Shown: positions 44,679 to 52,783, counted from the stretch's first letter. The stretch: DNA of 64,000 nt from Actinobacillus delphinicola (GCF_900638385.1 NZ_LR134510.1:1240001-1304000); one strand, 5' to 3'. The notes: generated by a model not told the origin, from the sequence alone. Translations and numbers: made by a program.

Positions 44679-46364
44679 ATGTCAAATATCATTAAAGGCT
44701 ATAAAACATCTTCTTTTAATGTCGGCACAGTAAGCTTAAATTCTATACCATTAACAACCTATAGGAGTCATGCCAGATTAGTCAATAACTTCAAGGCTAA
44801 GCGTGCACATCTCATTAATACGGTAGCTGAGCCTAATTTAAAGCGAACTATATATGGTCGCGTGACACCTAATTTTTATAAGAATTTATATAATCGCATA
44901 ATTATTATTCCTCATGTTGTTTCATTAGGAAATATCTCTTCACTTCAAGTTTTTGAGGTGACAGTTTGGAATGCCTTTAAGCATGAAGTAAATCTTTCTG
45001 AAATTAAATTGTTTAATACTGAAGGGATTGAGTTAAAAGGGCATGATGGAATAAATCACTTTGGCCCAATCTCACTAAAAAGATGGACTGTTTATGTAAA
45101 TATGCAAGGACCTGCAGAGATTGATGCAAAAATAAGTTGGATTTTTGAAAATACCTCTGCGACTTTAAGCATTTTAGGTTCGAGAACGACAGACTGGACC
45201 TTTTCTCCAGATTGGGATGAGAATGTTGTTGAGAATTTAGAGTTTTTGACAAGCGTCTATCAATCAATTTCAGGTGCGGAGCAGCGAGTTTCTAAAAGAC
45301 TCTCGCCACGGCGCACGTTAGAATTCAAGGTATCTTTATCAGGTAAAGAAAAACAGCTATTTGAAAATTTTGTGTATTCTTTTGGCTCACGTATTTGGAG
45401 TATTCCAATTTTTTACGATAAAACGTCTTTACATCATGCCGTTAGTTCAGGGGATACGCAGTTATTTTTAGATACGACAGGTTATGATTTTTCAGAAACT
45501 GGCAGAATTTTAATAACAAATGGAAAAATTAAAGAAACACTAGAAATTACTGAAATTAAGTCGGGAATATTATTTCTTAAACGACCTATTTTAAATCATT
45601 TTGATATCGATGCTGATATTTATCCATTACGCTCTGCTGTACTAACAGATATGCCTGTTATAACAAAATTAACCGATGGTGTATCGACCTCGCAAATTAG
45701 ACTGCTAATTCATGAGCATAATGCCTGGAGTAAGGATGTCAGTCATTTACCTATTTATCGTCAGCATCCAGTGCTAGAGCCAACAAGCAGTTGGCATGAA
45801 GATATTTCTGCACAATATTTGAGAATGATTAAAACGTTAGATAATGGGACGGGACTTCCTACCTATTTTGATACGGCGAGTAAAGCTTTCCAATTAATTA
45901 CACATCATTTTGTTGCAACCAATCGAGACGAACAACAAAAATTAAGGCAATTATTTTACTATTTAAATGGCAGACAAAAACCAATTTGGGTTTCAAGTTC
46001 GAGTAGTGATTTTGATGTTCTATCAGATATTAAGGGTAAAATTTTTTATGTAAAAAACATTGGTTTTACTGAAACGAGCTTTAATCAGGTAGGGCGTAAA
46101 GACATTCGTATTGAATGGACTGGCGGGGTTATATATAAACGAATTAAATCAGCAACAGTAGTAGATGAAAATACTGAGATGATTGGGTTAGATACAGAAG
46201 ATTTGAATATTAGTAAGGATAATATTTTAAAAATTTCTTTTCTAACTTTATCAAGATTAGAAAGTGATATGGTAACTTTCAAGCATATTACCGATAGTGA
46301 TGGCTTAGCTACGGTAACTGTTAATTTTAGAGGGTTACGTGATGAATTGGAAAATGCCAATTAA
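44679..46364 (+). CDS. Tail protein, 561 residues
   Basis: The product lies between the tail-associated pair and the DUF2163 protein, a spot held by distal-tail/hub proteins in B3-like transposable siphophages. Recognisable stretches are SPDWDENVVENLEFLTSVYQ, QHPVLEPTSSWHEDIS and WTGGVIYKRI. No enzymatic motif is seen. Confidence 0.75.
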   Translation: MSNIIKGYKTSSFNVGTVSLNSIPLTTYRSHARLVNNFKAKRAHLINTVAEPNLKRTIYGRVTPNFYKNLYNRIIIIPHVVSLGNISSLQVFEVTVWNAFKHEVNLSEIKLFNTEGIELKGHDGINHFGPISLKRWTVYVNMQGPAEIDAKISWIFENTSATLSILGSRTTDWTFSPDWDENVVENLEFLTSVYQSISGAEQRVSKRLSPRRTLEFKVSLSGKEKQLFENFVYSFGSRIWSIPIFYDKTSLHHAVSSGDTQLFLDTTGYDFSETGRILITNGKIKETLEITEIKSGILFLKRPILNHFDIDADIYPLRSAVLTDMPVITKLTDGVSTSQIRLLIHEHNAWSKDVSHLPIYRQHPVLEPTSSWHEDISAQYLRMIKTLDNGTGLPTYFDTASKAFQLITHHFVATNRDEQQKLRQLFYYLNGRQKPIWVSSSSSDFDVLSDIKGKIFYVKNIGFTETSFNQVGRKDIRIEWTGGVIYKRIKSATVVDENTEMIGLDTEDLNISKDNILKISFLTLSRLESDMVTFKHITDSDGLATVTVNFRGLRDELENAN

Positions 46365-46398
46365 ATGGGTTTTAAAACGACTTTAAAAACAGTTTAAA
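46360..46398. repeat. Phased TTTAAA-type array 5
   Basis: ATTAAA, TTTAAA, TTTAAA and TTTAAA start at 46360, 46371, 46382 and 46393, an exact 11 bp period. It spans the stop codon of the 561-residue tail gene and the gap before the DUF2163 gene. Confidence 0.7.
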
Positions 46399-46407
46399 GG
46401 AAATTTT

Positions 46408-47208
46408 ATGAAAGCATATGAAAGTATTTCTAACAGCCAGCCCGTTAATCTATATCAATTTATAAGAGGGAATAAAGAAAAAAATTATTATTTTTGTGAT
46501 GCCGATATAGATATCGAAATTAACGGCCAAAAGTGGTTGGCTGAAACAATCTCTGATACAGGACGGCATCTGGGAGAAAATATTAGCGTGACGCTTCCTA
46601 GTAACAATCCTATTGCAATGCTATATCGGGGTATGCCGCCATCACAACGCGTAGAAGTTAGGATTATGCGTGTGGACTATATCGCAAAAGAAATTCAAGT
46701 TGTATGGATTGGCACGATTGTTGAAGCAAAACGAGAAGATATTCATCAAACCAAATTAATTTCAGCTGGGCTTTCATCAACAATGGATACCGCAGGATTG
46801 CGGCTTACATGGGGGAAAAATTGTCCTTATACGCTTTATGATGTGGATTGTAAGGTTAATCCTACAAAATTCGGGATAAAAAACTTAGAAATTGTTGCAA
46901 TTGATGGCATGAGTATAGTTGTAAATGTGCCTAAAGCGCTTCCTGATGAATGGTTTATGGCTGGCTTTATCGAATGGGTAGATATTGATGGAGTAAGAGA
47001 AGTGAGAGCAGTAACAACTCATAAGGGAAATCGGATTAGTTTGATGGGAGGAACACAAAAGTTATCTATTGGATTACGTATAAATGTTTATCCAGGATGT
47101 GATGGACGAGTGCAAACGTGTAAAGAAAAATTTAATAATGTACTGAACTTTGGCGGTATTCCGCACATGCCAAGTAAATCACCGTATGACGGGAGTCGAA
47201 TTTTTTAA
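46408..47208 (+). CDS. Tail hub protein, DUF2163 / BR0599 family
   Basis: The 266-residue product has the paired cysteine motif of the family (NCPYTLYDVDCKVNPTKFG) and the C-terminal YPGCDGRVQTCKEKFNNVLN followed by GGIPHMP. In B3/D3112-like and gene transfer agent tails this protein sits at the distal tail hub, next to the peptidase and tip protein. Confidence 0.88.
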   Translation: MKAYESISNSQPVNLYQFIRGNKEKNYYFCDADIDIEINGQKWLAETISDTGRHLGENISVTLPSNNPIAMLYRGMPPSQRVEVRIMRVDYIAKEIQVVWIGTIVEAKREDIHQTKLISAGLSSTMDTAGLRLTWGKNCPYTLYDVDCKVNPTKFGIKNLEIVAIDGMSIVVNVPKALPDEWFMAGFIEWVDIDGVREVRAVTTHKGNRISLMGGTQKLSIGLRINVYPGCDGRVQTCKEKFNNVLNFGGIPHMPSKSPYDGSRIF

Positions 47209-47218
47209 AGGAGAAATT

Positions 47219-47461
47219 ATGCCAATTATCTTAGCTATTGTAAAAGCAGTTGCCGTTATGGCAATTAGTTATTTACTTAATCGAGCACTTGCACCAAAAC
47301 CAAGTACCAGTCAGCCTGAGGCAATAGGTGCAAATGATTGGAATTTTCCTCAATCTGATGAAGGTACGCCCCAATGCGTTTTCTTCGGTGATTGCTGGAC
47401 GGAAGATTGGCAAGTCTTATCTTATGGTAATTATCGAGCAACTCCAATTAGAAAAGGTTAA
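47219..47461 (+). CDS. Small tail-tip accessory protein, 80 residues
   Basis: ATG 47219 follows AAAGGAGAAATT. An N-terminal hydrophobic segment (IILAIVKAVAVMAISYLLN) is followed by a Pro-rich stretch and a Trp-rich tail. It resembles the short segment that precedes tip protein J in some phages. The function is unknown. Confidence 0.65.
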   Translation: MPIILAIVKAVAVMAISYLLNRALAPKPSTSQPEAIGANDWNFPQSDEGTPQCVFFGDCWTEDWQVLSYGNYRATPIRKG

Positions 47462-47467
47462 TAAACA

Positions 47468-47680
47468 ATGGATACGCTTAAAATAACTATGGAAGATATG
47501 CGAGCTGTAGATTTTTGTGCTGCTGGCGTAGAGGCTTTTTTTAATAGAGAAGGACTAGATTATGCACTCTTTTTAAAAGAAGGAATTTCAGCAGAGGAAT
47601 TATTAAATACAGGTAGTGTTTTTGCAAGAAAAGTGGTTAATGTAAAAATAAAAACCATTGAAAATAAAGAGGAACAATAA
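47468..47680 (+). CDS. Small phage protein, 70 residues
   Basis: An acidic product (MDTLKITMEDMRAVDFCAAG) 6 bp after its neighbour and 2 bp before J. The function is unknown; it is conserved in type with small proteins before J in Pasteurellaceae phages only as far as I can judge from position. Confidence 0.65.
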   Translation: MDTLKITMEDMRAVDFCAAGVEAFFNREGLDYALFLKEGISAEELLNTGSVFARKVVNVKIKTIENKEEQ

Positions 47681-47682
47681 AG

Positions 47683-50463
47683 ATGGGTGGCAAGTCAGGT
47701 GAATCTGTTGTTGTAGGTTATCGTTATTTTTGGGATATTCAAAGTGGCTTAGGAAGAGGACCTGTTGATGAAATTGTTGAGATACGAGTAGATGATAAAA
47801 CGGCTTATGTTGGAAAACCAGGTGAAATTACACAATCTAAAGCCATTTTTATTGATAAACCTAATTTGTTTGGTGGTGAGGATACGGGCGGTGAAGGTGG
47901 TATAAAAGGTCGCATGGAGATTTTAATGGGTGAGCCAGATCAAAAACCTTCAAGGATGTTAGTTAATCTTTTAAAAGGAATTCCAAATCCTAAGATTGGT
48001 GGACGTTCATTGTTAAGTCGAAAATCTAGCCATTATACACGTGAAGAAAGAGAAGCCTTTATTTCTGATGCCAAAATTCCTGAAGCAGAATTAACTGATG
48101 ATGATTTAATTCCTGGCTTTCGAGGCATAGTCACAACTGTTTTTAGTGGACTTATTAGCTGTTATAGTGGTTATCCTAAAAAACATAGTTACCGCGTTCG
48201 TCGTAATAAAAAAGGGTGGCATGAAAACTCTCCTTGGTATCCAGAAAAATGCCGTATTCTTTTAAGAAATGACAACCTACGAATTAGTGGTTTATTTAAG
48301 GAACAAGAAGAAAATGTAAGACAAATTCACGCCATGAATCCAGCTCATATCTTAGTAGAATGTGCGACGAATAAAAGCTGGGGCGGGAAAAAAGAACTCA
48401 GTGATCTTGATTTAGATTCTTATAAAAAAGCGGCAGATACCCTTTATCATGAAGGCTTTGGGTTGTGCATGCGTTATAACCGTCATAGCAGTATTAAAGA
48501 GTTCATGCAACAAGTTGTCGAACATATTGGTGCTATTCAATACGATAATGTGGAAACAGGAAAACAAGCTATTCGATTACTTAGAAATGACTATGATGCA
48601 GATAAGTTACCAACCTTTAACTATGATAATGGTATTTTAAAAATACAAGACGATGATAGCTCTGCAACTGATAATGCGGCTAACCAAATCATCTTAAAAT
48701 TTTTAGATCCAGTAACGAATAAAGAAGACCAAGCAATTGCTAATAATATTGCGTCAATAAGAATGCATGGAGTTATTAGTAAAACAGTTAGTTATAAGGG
48801 GATACCAACTTTTGATTTAGCTGCAAGAGTGGCTCAACGTGATTTAGAAATGGTATCAAGTAGTCTAACGCGATTGAAGATAGTTTTTGATATGCGGGCA
48901 AGTAATTTTAAGCCAGGAGATGTCTTTAAGGTCAATTTACCTGATCGTAATATTGAAAGTGCAGTCTTTAGAGTAAGTCAAATTGAAAGTGGAAATGAAG
49001 GGGAATTTATTGTGACCTGCATGATGGACGTATTTGGCTTACCAAAAGCCAATTATTCCACTAAAAAATCAAAATCGCTTTACGTCCCGCCCAATTTTAG
49101 TGCAGAGCCTATTAGCACAAATAAATTGGTCGAATTGCCCTATCATGTGTTGCCCTTTATTTTTAATGAAGCCATGCTAAAAGTGATTAAACCAACGGAT
49201 TGTTATATCACCGCATTAGCCGAAGCGCCAACACCATTATCACTTGGATTTCAGATGTGGACGAAGGTGGGAGAAAACTTTAGGAAAGCAGCCGATATGA
49301 CGTTTGTGCCTTCTGTCATTTTTCCTGAAAAAATACAACCTTTTGAAACTAAAATTAAATTTAAGGGGGATGGCACAGAACTTATGAATGCCATCGCTTT
49401 AATGGTAAATGATGAGATTTTAAGGATTGATTCTGTAGATTTAGAAAATGAAACGATTACCGTAGGCAGAGGCTGTGCAGATACCATTCCAGAGGCTCAT
49501 GAGGCTAATGCTCGGGCATGGTGCTATTTATTTGTAAATCAAATTGATCCAACAACATATGCACCAGGAGAAAAATTACAGTGTAAGTTACTTACTAAAA
49601 CTTCTCAGGAATTATATCCTTTGGCAGAGGCTATTCCTCAATCTATAACCCTACGCCAACGCCAAGCGAGGCCTTATCCACCTGGAAATGTTAAAGTGGA
49701 TGGGGTATTGGGTGGCCAAATTAATGATGTGAATAAATTTTCAATATCATGGGCTCATAGAAGTAAAGAAATTCAATCAGATAAGCTTATTTCTCATATG
49801 GAAGATAGCGTCGTCACTGCACCTGATGGCCTCTATAAGATTAAATTTTTTGAAGATAATAAGTTAATAAGAACTGTTTTAACGAAAGAGGATCATTTTA
49901 TTTACCCTGATACAGAAAAGAGGGAGGATGAAACCTTTAATCGAATAACATTGAGTGCATGGAAAGACGGATTAGAAAGCTTATATCAATATGAATTTAC
50001 TGTATCTGGTGCAATGACATTACTCTATGACTGGAATTTTAAGAAAAATTTTACCGTAGGAAATCAATACTTAAATAAATATGATGATACCGATATGCCA
50101 GGCGGTAAGTACATCATGCTAAATTCTGATCTGAATACAGCCAATAATAAAGATATTTATCTTAGTTTCCCATTAAAGAAAGCCTATAAAAAAGTATTAC
50201 TCTCTTATAAGGTAGGCTCTTATGGAAAGCGGAAGGGACTCTGTAAAATAGCGTTACAGTTTTACTATCAAGGAAAGATGATGAGTGAAATGTTATCGCC
50301 TACCTTCGGAAATTGGAAACGTGATGAATGGCATCATCAGGCAATGCTAAGCGAGTTAAGTGATAATGTAGATGAAGTCAGATTTAAAATTATCGTTGAG
50401 GGGAACATTCATAATAATGCTTTAGCTTTTAAAGACATTGTATTAAAGGTTAATGAGGCATAA
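47683..50463 (+). CDS. Tail tip / host specificity protein J-like
   Basis: This 926-residue central tail tip protein shows the gpJ layout: N-terminal VVGYRYFWDIQSGLGRGPVD, PAHILVECATNKSWGG, the SSIKEFMQQVVEHIGAIQY hub region, and C-terminal beta domains. It is expected to contact the receptor. No separate tail fibre or invertible fibre cassette follows, so host range may rest on this protein alone. Confidence 0.87.
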   Translation: MGGKSGESVVVGYRYFWDIQSGLGRGPVDEIVEIRVDDKTAYVGKPGEITQSKAIFIDKPNLFGGEDTGGEGGIKGRMEILMGEPDQKPSRMLVNLLKGIPNPKIGGRSLLSRKSSHYTREEREAFISDAKIPEAELTDDDLIPGFRGIVTTVFSGLISCYSGYPKKHSYRVRRNKKGWHENSPWYPEKCRILLRNDNLRISGLFKEQEENVRQIHAMNPAHILVECATNKSWGGKKELSDLDLDSYKKAADTLYHEGFGLCMRYNRHSSIKEFMQQVVEHIGAIQYDNVETGKQAIRLLRNDYDADKLPTFNYDNGILKIQDDDSSATDNAANQIILKFLDPVTNKEDQAIANNIASIRMHGVISKTVSYKGIPTFDLAARVAQRDLEMVSSSLTRLKIVFDMRASNFKPGDVFKVNLPDRNIESAVFRVSQIESGNEGEFIVTCMMDVFGLPKANYSTKKSKSLYVPPNFSAEPISTNKLVELPYHVLPFIFNEAMLKVIKPTDCYITALAEAPTPLSLGFQMWTKVGENFRKAADMTFVPSVIFPEKIQPFETKIKFKGDGTELMNAIALMVNDEILRIDSVDLENETITVGRGCADTIPEAHEANARAWCYLFVNQIDPTTYAPGEKLQCKLLTKTSQELYPLAEAIPQSITLRQRQARPYPPGNVKVDGVLGGQINDVNKFSISWAHRSKEIQSDKLISHMEDSVVTAPDGLYKIKFFEDNKLIRTVLTKEDHFIYPDTEKREDETFNRITLSAWKDGLESLYQYEFTVSGAMTLLYDWNFKKNFTVGNQYLNKYDDTDMPGGKYIMLNSDLNTANNKDIYLSFPLKKAYKKVLLSYKVGSYGKRKGLCKIALQFYYQGKMMSEMLSPTFGNWKRDEWHHQAMLSELSDNVDEVRFKIIVEGNIHNNALAFKDIVLKVNEA

Positions 50464-50687
50464 ATGCGACTGTTTCTAAGAAAAGACTATTTCCGTAGGA
50501 ATTATACCATATCATTAAGGAGTAAAACAATGAAGTAAGCCAATAAAAAACGAGAAGACGGCGACATAAACCATGTGGAGGCATGGTTTATGTCAGCTAC
50601 GCAGGCATAATCTGCATATAGCCATGCGCCGCCTGCCTTGCAAGGCGGGTGAATTGTATCAAAAAACAATTACCGATGGGAACCTTT
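50464..50687 (+). other. Structured leader region upstream of com
   Basis: A 24-codon frame starts immediately after the J stop (50464) and ends ATGAAGTAA at 50530-50538, where the ATG has its own AAGGAG. A 13 bp perfect hairpin follows (GACATAAACCATG 50563-50575, inverse 50582-50594, loop TGGAGG). Further small stems follow (GCAG/CTGC, GCAT/ATGC, CCGCCT/AGGCGG up to ~50649). This looks like an RNA leader controlling com and the methyltransferases. No longer gene is visible. Confidence 0.5.
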
Positions 50688-50816
50688 ATGCAGAAAATAA
50701 TGCAACTTCGATGTAAATGCTGTAATAAATTATTAGGGCAGGCAAAAGAAGTAAAAAATCTAGAGATTAAGTGTGTACGTTGTAAACGAATCAATACGTT
50801 TAATCATAGTTGTTAA
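50688..50816 (+). CDS. com: Com-like zinc-finger translational regulator
   Basis: This 42-residue product contains LRCKCCNKLLGQAKEV and IKCVRCKRINTF, matching the CxxC...CxxC zinc finger of Mu Com, an RNA-binding protein that turns on translation of the downstream modification gene mom. Here the downstream gene is an adenine methyltransferase. The alternative start at 50700 (MQLRCKCC) is possible. Confidence 0.8.
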   Translation: MQKIMQLRCKCCNKLLGQAKEVKNLEIKCVRCKRINTFNHSC

Positions 50817-50830
50817 TAATTCACCAATAG

Positions 50831-50873
50831 AGTGTCATTGAACGCCTTAATAAGGAGTTTTTTCAATGACACT
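50831..50873 (+). promoter_or_regulatory. Hairpin sequestering the RBS and start codon of the adenine methyltransferase
   Basis: AGTGTCATTGAA (50831-50842) and TTCAATGACACT (50862-50873) are perfect 12 bp complements. The second arm contains the ATG (50866). In the loop, CCTTA pairs with TAAGG, masking the AAGGAG RBS (50852-50857). This parallels the translation-inhibitor stem that Com opens in Mu mom mRNA. Com control is inferred. Confidence 0.75.
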
Positions 50874-51699
50874 ATTCAAACAAGCCCCCTTACCATTTAC
50901 GGGGCAAAAACGTCAGTTTTTATCACACTTTAATCGTATTCTTAATGAAAATATCTCTAACCATGGCGAAGGCTGGACTATCTTAGATGTTTTCGGGGGA
51001 AGTGGCTTACTAAGTCATAATTCTAAATACATCAAACCAAATGCACGAGTAATTTATAATGATTTTGATGGATATACTGAAAGATTAGGACATATTGCGG
51101 ACACTAATCGATTACGCTCAATGATTTATGCCGTAGTGGCTGATGATGTCAAGAATACTCGTCTAAGCGAGTCCAAAAAAGCTAAAATTCTCAATATCAT
51201 CCATACTTTTGATGGTTATCTTGATACTCAAACTATCGCATCGTGGCTATTATTCAGTGGAAATCAAATATCTAGCCTTGACGAATTGAAGAAAAAAACG
51301 CTATGGCATGGCATAAGAAAAAACGATTATCCAACAGCAGAAGACTACTTAGATGGTATCGAAGTAGTGAGTGAAAGTTTTCACACACTATTACCAAAAT
51401 TTGCGAATCAAAAAAACGTCCTTTTACTACTTGACCCGCCTTACTTATGTACCAATCAAAAATCATATAAACAGGCAACTTATTTCGATTTAATTGATTT
51501 TTTAAGGCTCATAAATCTTACAAAACCACCTTACCTTTTCTTTAGTTCAACTAAAAGTGAGTTCATTCGCTTTATTGATTTTATTACAGAAAATCAACTG
51601 GATAACTATGAAAGTTTTATGGATATAAAAAAGATTGTAGCTAAGGCACAGTTAAATCATCAAACGGTATATGAAGACAATTTAATTTATAAATTTTAA
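50866..51699 (+). CDS. D12-class N6-adenine DNA methyltransferase
   Basis: This 277-residue Dam-family enzyme has PLPFTGQKRQF (first SAM motif), DVFGGSGLLS and the catalytic DPPY motif in LLLLDPPYLC. It would methylate adenine in phage or host DNA, guarding against restriction. It lies where Mu carries mom, right behind com and a masking hairpin. Recognition sequence unknown. Followed after 11 bp by a cytosine methyltransferase. Confidence 0.9.
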   Translation: MTLFKQAPLPFTGQKRQFLSHFNRILNENISNHGEGWTILDVFGGSGLLSHNSKYIKPNARVIYNDFDGYTERLGHIADTNRLRSMIYAVVADDVKNTRLSESKKAKILNIIHTFDGYLDTQTIASWLLFSGNQISSLDELKKKTLWHGIRKNDYPTAEDYLDGIEVVSESFHTLLPKFANQKNVLLLLDPPYLCTNQKSYKQATYFDLIDFLRLINLTKPPYLFFSSTKSEFIRFIDFITENQLDNYESFMDIKKIVAKAQLNHQTVYEDNLIYKF

Positions 51700-51710
51700 A
51701 GGGTGAAGTT

Positions 51711-52529
51711 ATGAAAGAACTAAGTTTATTTACTGGTATTGGCGGGGGAGTTTATGGCTCGCAAATTTTAGGATGGCAAACGATTGCCTATGTAGAAAAA
51801 AACGATTTTTGTCAACAGGTTATAAAACAGCGAATAGCAGATGGCATTTTTGAACAAGGAGAAATTTATGGCGACATCGCAGATTTTAATAAGTACCACG
51901 CCCACAAATATGCAGGAGAAATCGACGTGCTCACGGGCGGTTTCCCATGCCAACCATTCTCGTTGGCTGGCAAGCAAAAGGGCACGAGTGACAACCGTTA
52001 TTTGTTCGATGAAATTATCAAAACGATTAAGATTATACAACCAAAGCGGATTTTTTTTGAAAATGTCAGAGGGTTGCTCAACTCAAACGCCATTGTTCAA
52101 ATTTTCCAGAAACTCGCCAATCTTGGATATGACTGCAAGCCCCCATTACTGCTTGGAAGTAGCGACTGTGGGAACGTCCATCAAAGAAAACGACTGTGGA
52201 TTTACGGTGAACTTACCAACATTACCGACACCACAAGCGAGCGATGCAAGCTTTGGTTGGAGCCTACGCACATTAAGACAAGTACAAAAACGAGAGCAAA
52301 GCAATCATCAAATGATGTTGCAGGGCAAACTGATTTTAGAAGCACACAACGCAAATATCAGATTAAACAATATAGAGATTATTTCACACGAGCAGATGTG
52401 CCTGAACCCTTGCTTTGCAGAGTGGATAATGAATCTACCGAACGGTGCGAGCGGATTAAAGCCATTGGTAATGGACAAGACCCTGTTGTAATGGCTACGG
52501 CGTATTATATTCTAACGAATATGTTGTAA
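51711..52529 (+). CDS. C5-cytosine DNA methyltransferase
   Basis: The 272-residue enzyme has motif I SLFTGIGGGVYGS, motif IV GGFPCQPFSLAG with the catalytic Cys, motif VI FFENVRGLL, motif VIII HQRKRLWI and motif X IKAIGNGQDPVVMATAYYIL. No partner endonuclease is nearby. The +1 frame from ~52210 to the stop at 52489-52491 also reads like a methyltransferase C-terminus (TLPTPQASD, LNPCFAEWIMNLP); see findings. The RBS GGGTGAAGTT is 3-9 bp upstream. Confidence 0.9.
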   Translation: MKELSLFTGIGGGVYGSQILGWQTIAYVEKNDFCQQVIKQRIADGIFEQGEIYGDIADFNKYHAHKYAGEIDVLTGGFPCQPFSLAGKQKGTSDNRYLFDEIIKTIKIIQPKRIFFENVRGLLNSNAIVQIFQKLANLGYDCKPPLLLGSSDCGNVHQRKRLWIYGELTNITDTTSERCKLWLEPTHIKTSTKTRAKQSSNDVAGQTDFRSTQRKYQIKQYRDYFTRADVPEPLLCRVDNESTERCERIKAIGNGQDPVVMATAYYILTNML

Positions 52530-52559
52530 TAAAAATTTTTTACCTAATATCTAAACTTT

Positions 52560-52620
52560 AAAAGCGTTAATTCTTGCATAAAATAAGTGTAAAACTATAT
52601 GCAGATATTAACGCTTTTTT
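52560..52620 (+). terminator. Late operon terminator and right-end transposase-site pair
   Basis: Two 21 bp arms (52560-52580 and 52598-52618), beginning AAAAGCGTTAAT and matching at 19 positions, form a long stem followed by T residues. Each arm ends in the TGCATA core also found at the left end (TTCTTGCATAAA is shared with 18034-18045). It probably serves both as a terminator and as transposase-binding sites. Confidence 0.65.
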
Positions 52621-52682
52621 GTGCAAAAAATTTTGCGAGCTTATAGATTTTACTTAAATCTACTTTGTTTTGAGAGTACCCA

Positions 52683-52722
52683 ATGTATCGGTATAACTTA
52701 AGGGGGGAGGTATTCAAAAAAC
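52683..52722 (-). ncRNA. 5' part of a Fur-regulated small RNA gene split by the prophage
   Basis: Transcription from the promoter at 52757-52729 would start near 52722 and run left into the prophage end. The first ~40 nt include ACCTCCCCCCTTAAG, a C-rich stretch complementary to Shine-Dalgarno sequences. The matching terminator is now 34.7 kb away at 17970-18002. The gene is inferred from promoter, Fur box, orphan terminator and size. Confidence 0.55.
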
Positions 52723-52728
52723 GCAGTC

Positions 52729-52774
52729 ATTTTAATCAATAATATTTTACATGTCAATAAGAATTATTATCATT
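52729..52774 (-). promoter_or_regulatory. Fur-box promoter reading into the prophage right end
   Basis: On the minus strand, TTGACA (52757-52752), a 17 bp spacer and TAAAAT (52734-52729) form a near-perfect sigma-70 promoter. Immediately upstream and touching the -35 is AATGATAATAATTCTT (52774-52759), which fits the Fur consensus at about 13 of 16 positions. It lies just after the pmbA stop and cannot serve pmbA. Confidence 0.72.
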
Positions 52775-52783
52775 TGTAATTTT

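Larger units (their letters stand above)
18020..52682 (+). mobile_element. Mu-like transposable prophage with siphovirus-type tail
   Basis: It has transposase A and ATPase B, Gam, a Mor-type activator, Mu head genes (portal gp29-like, MuF gp30-like, I/Z, T, gp36, gp37) and lambda/B3-like tail genes. It is bounded by host genes hpt and pmbA. Proposed ends carry the canonical TG...CA. The left end starts TGGGGTACT and the right end, read inward on the other strand, starts TGGGTACT. The 5 bp outside are ATTTA (18015-18019) and ATGTA (52683-52687), matching at 4 of 5, so the ends are tentative. All major modules look intact, so it may be inducible. Confidence 0.85.

Noticed and set aside
51841-52491. 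Separate 216-codon gene in the +1 frame of the cytosine methyltransferase
   Set aside because: Its first half is plain shadow sequence; only the last ~90 codons look meaningful, so it is reported as a finding and not as a gene.
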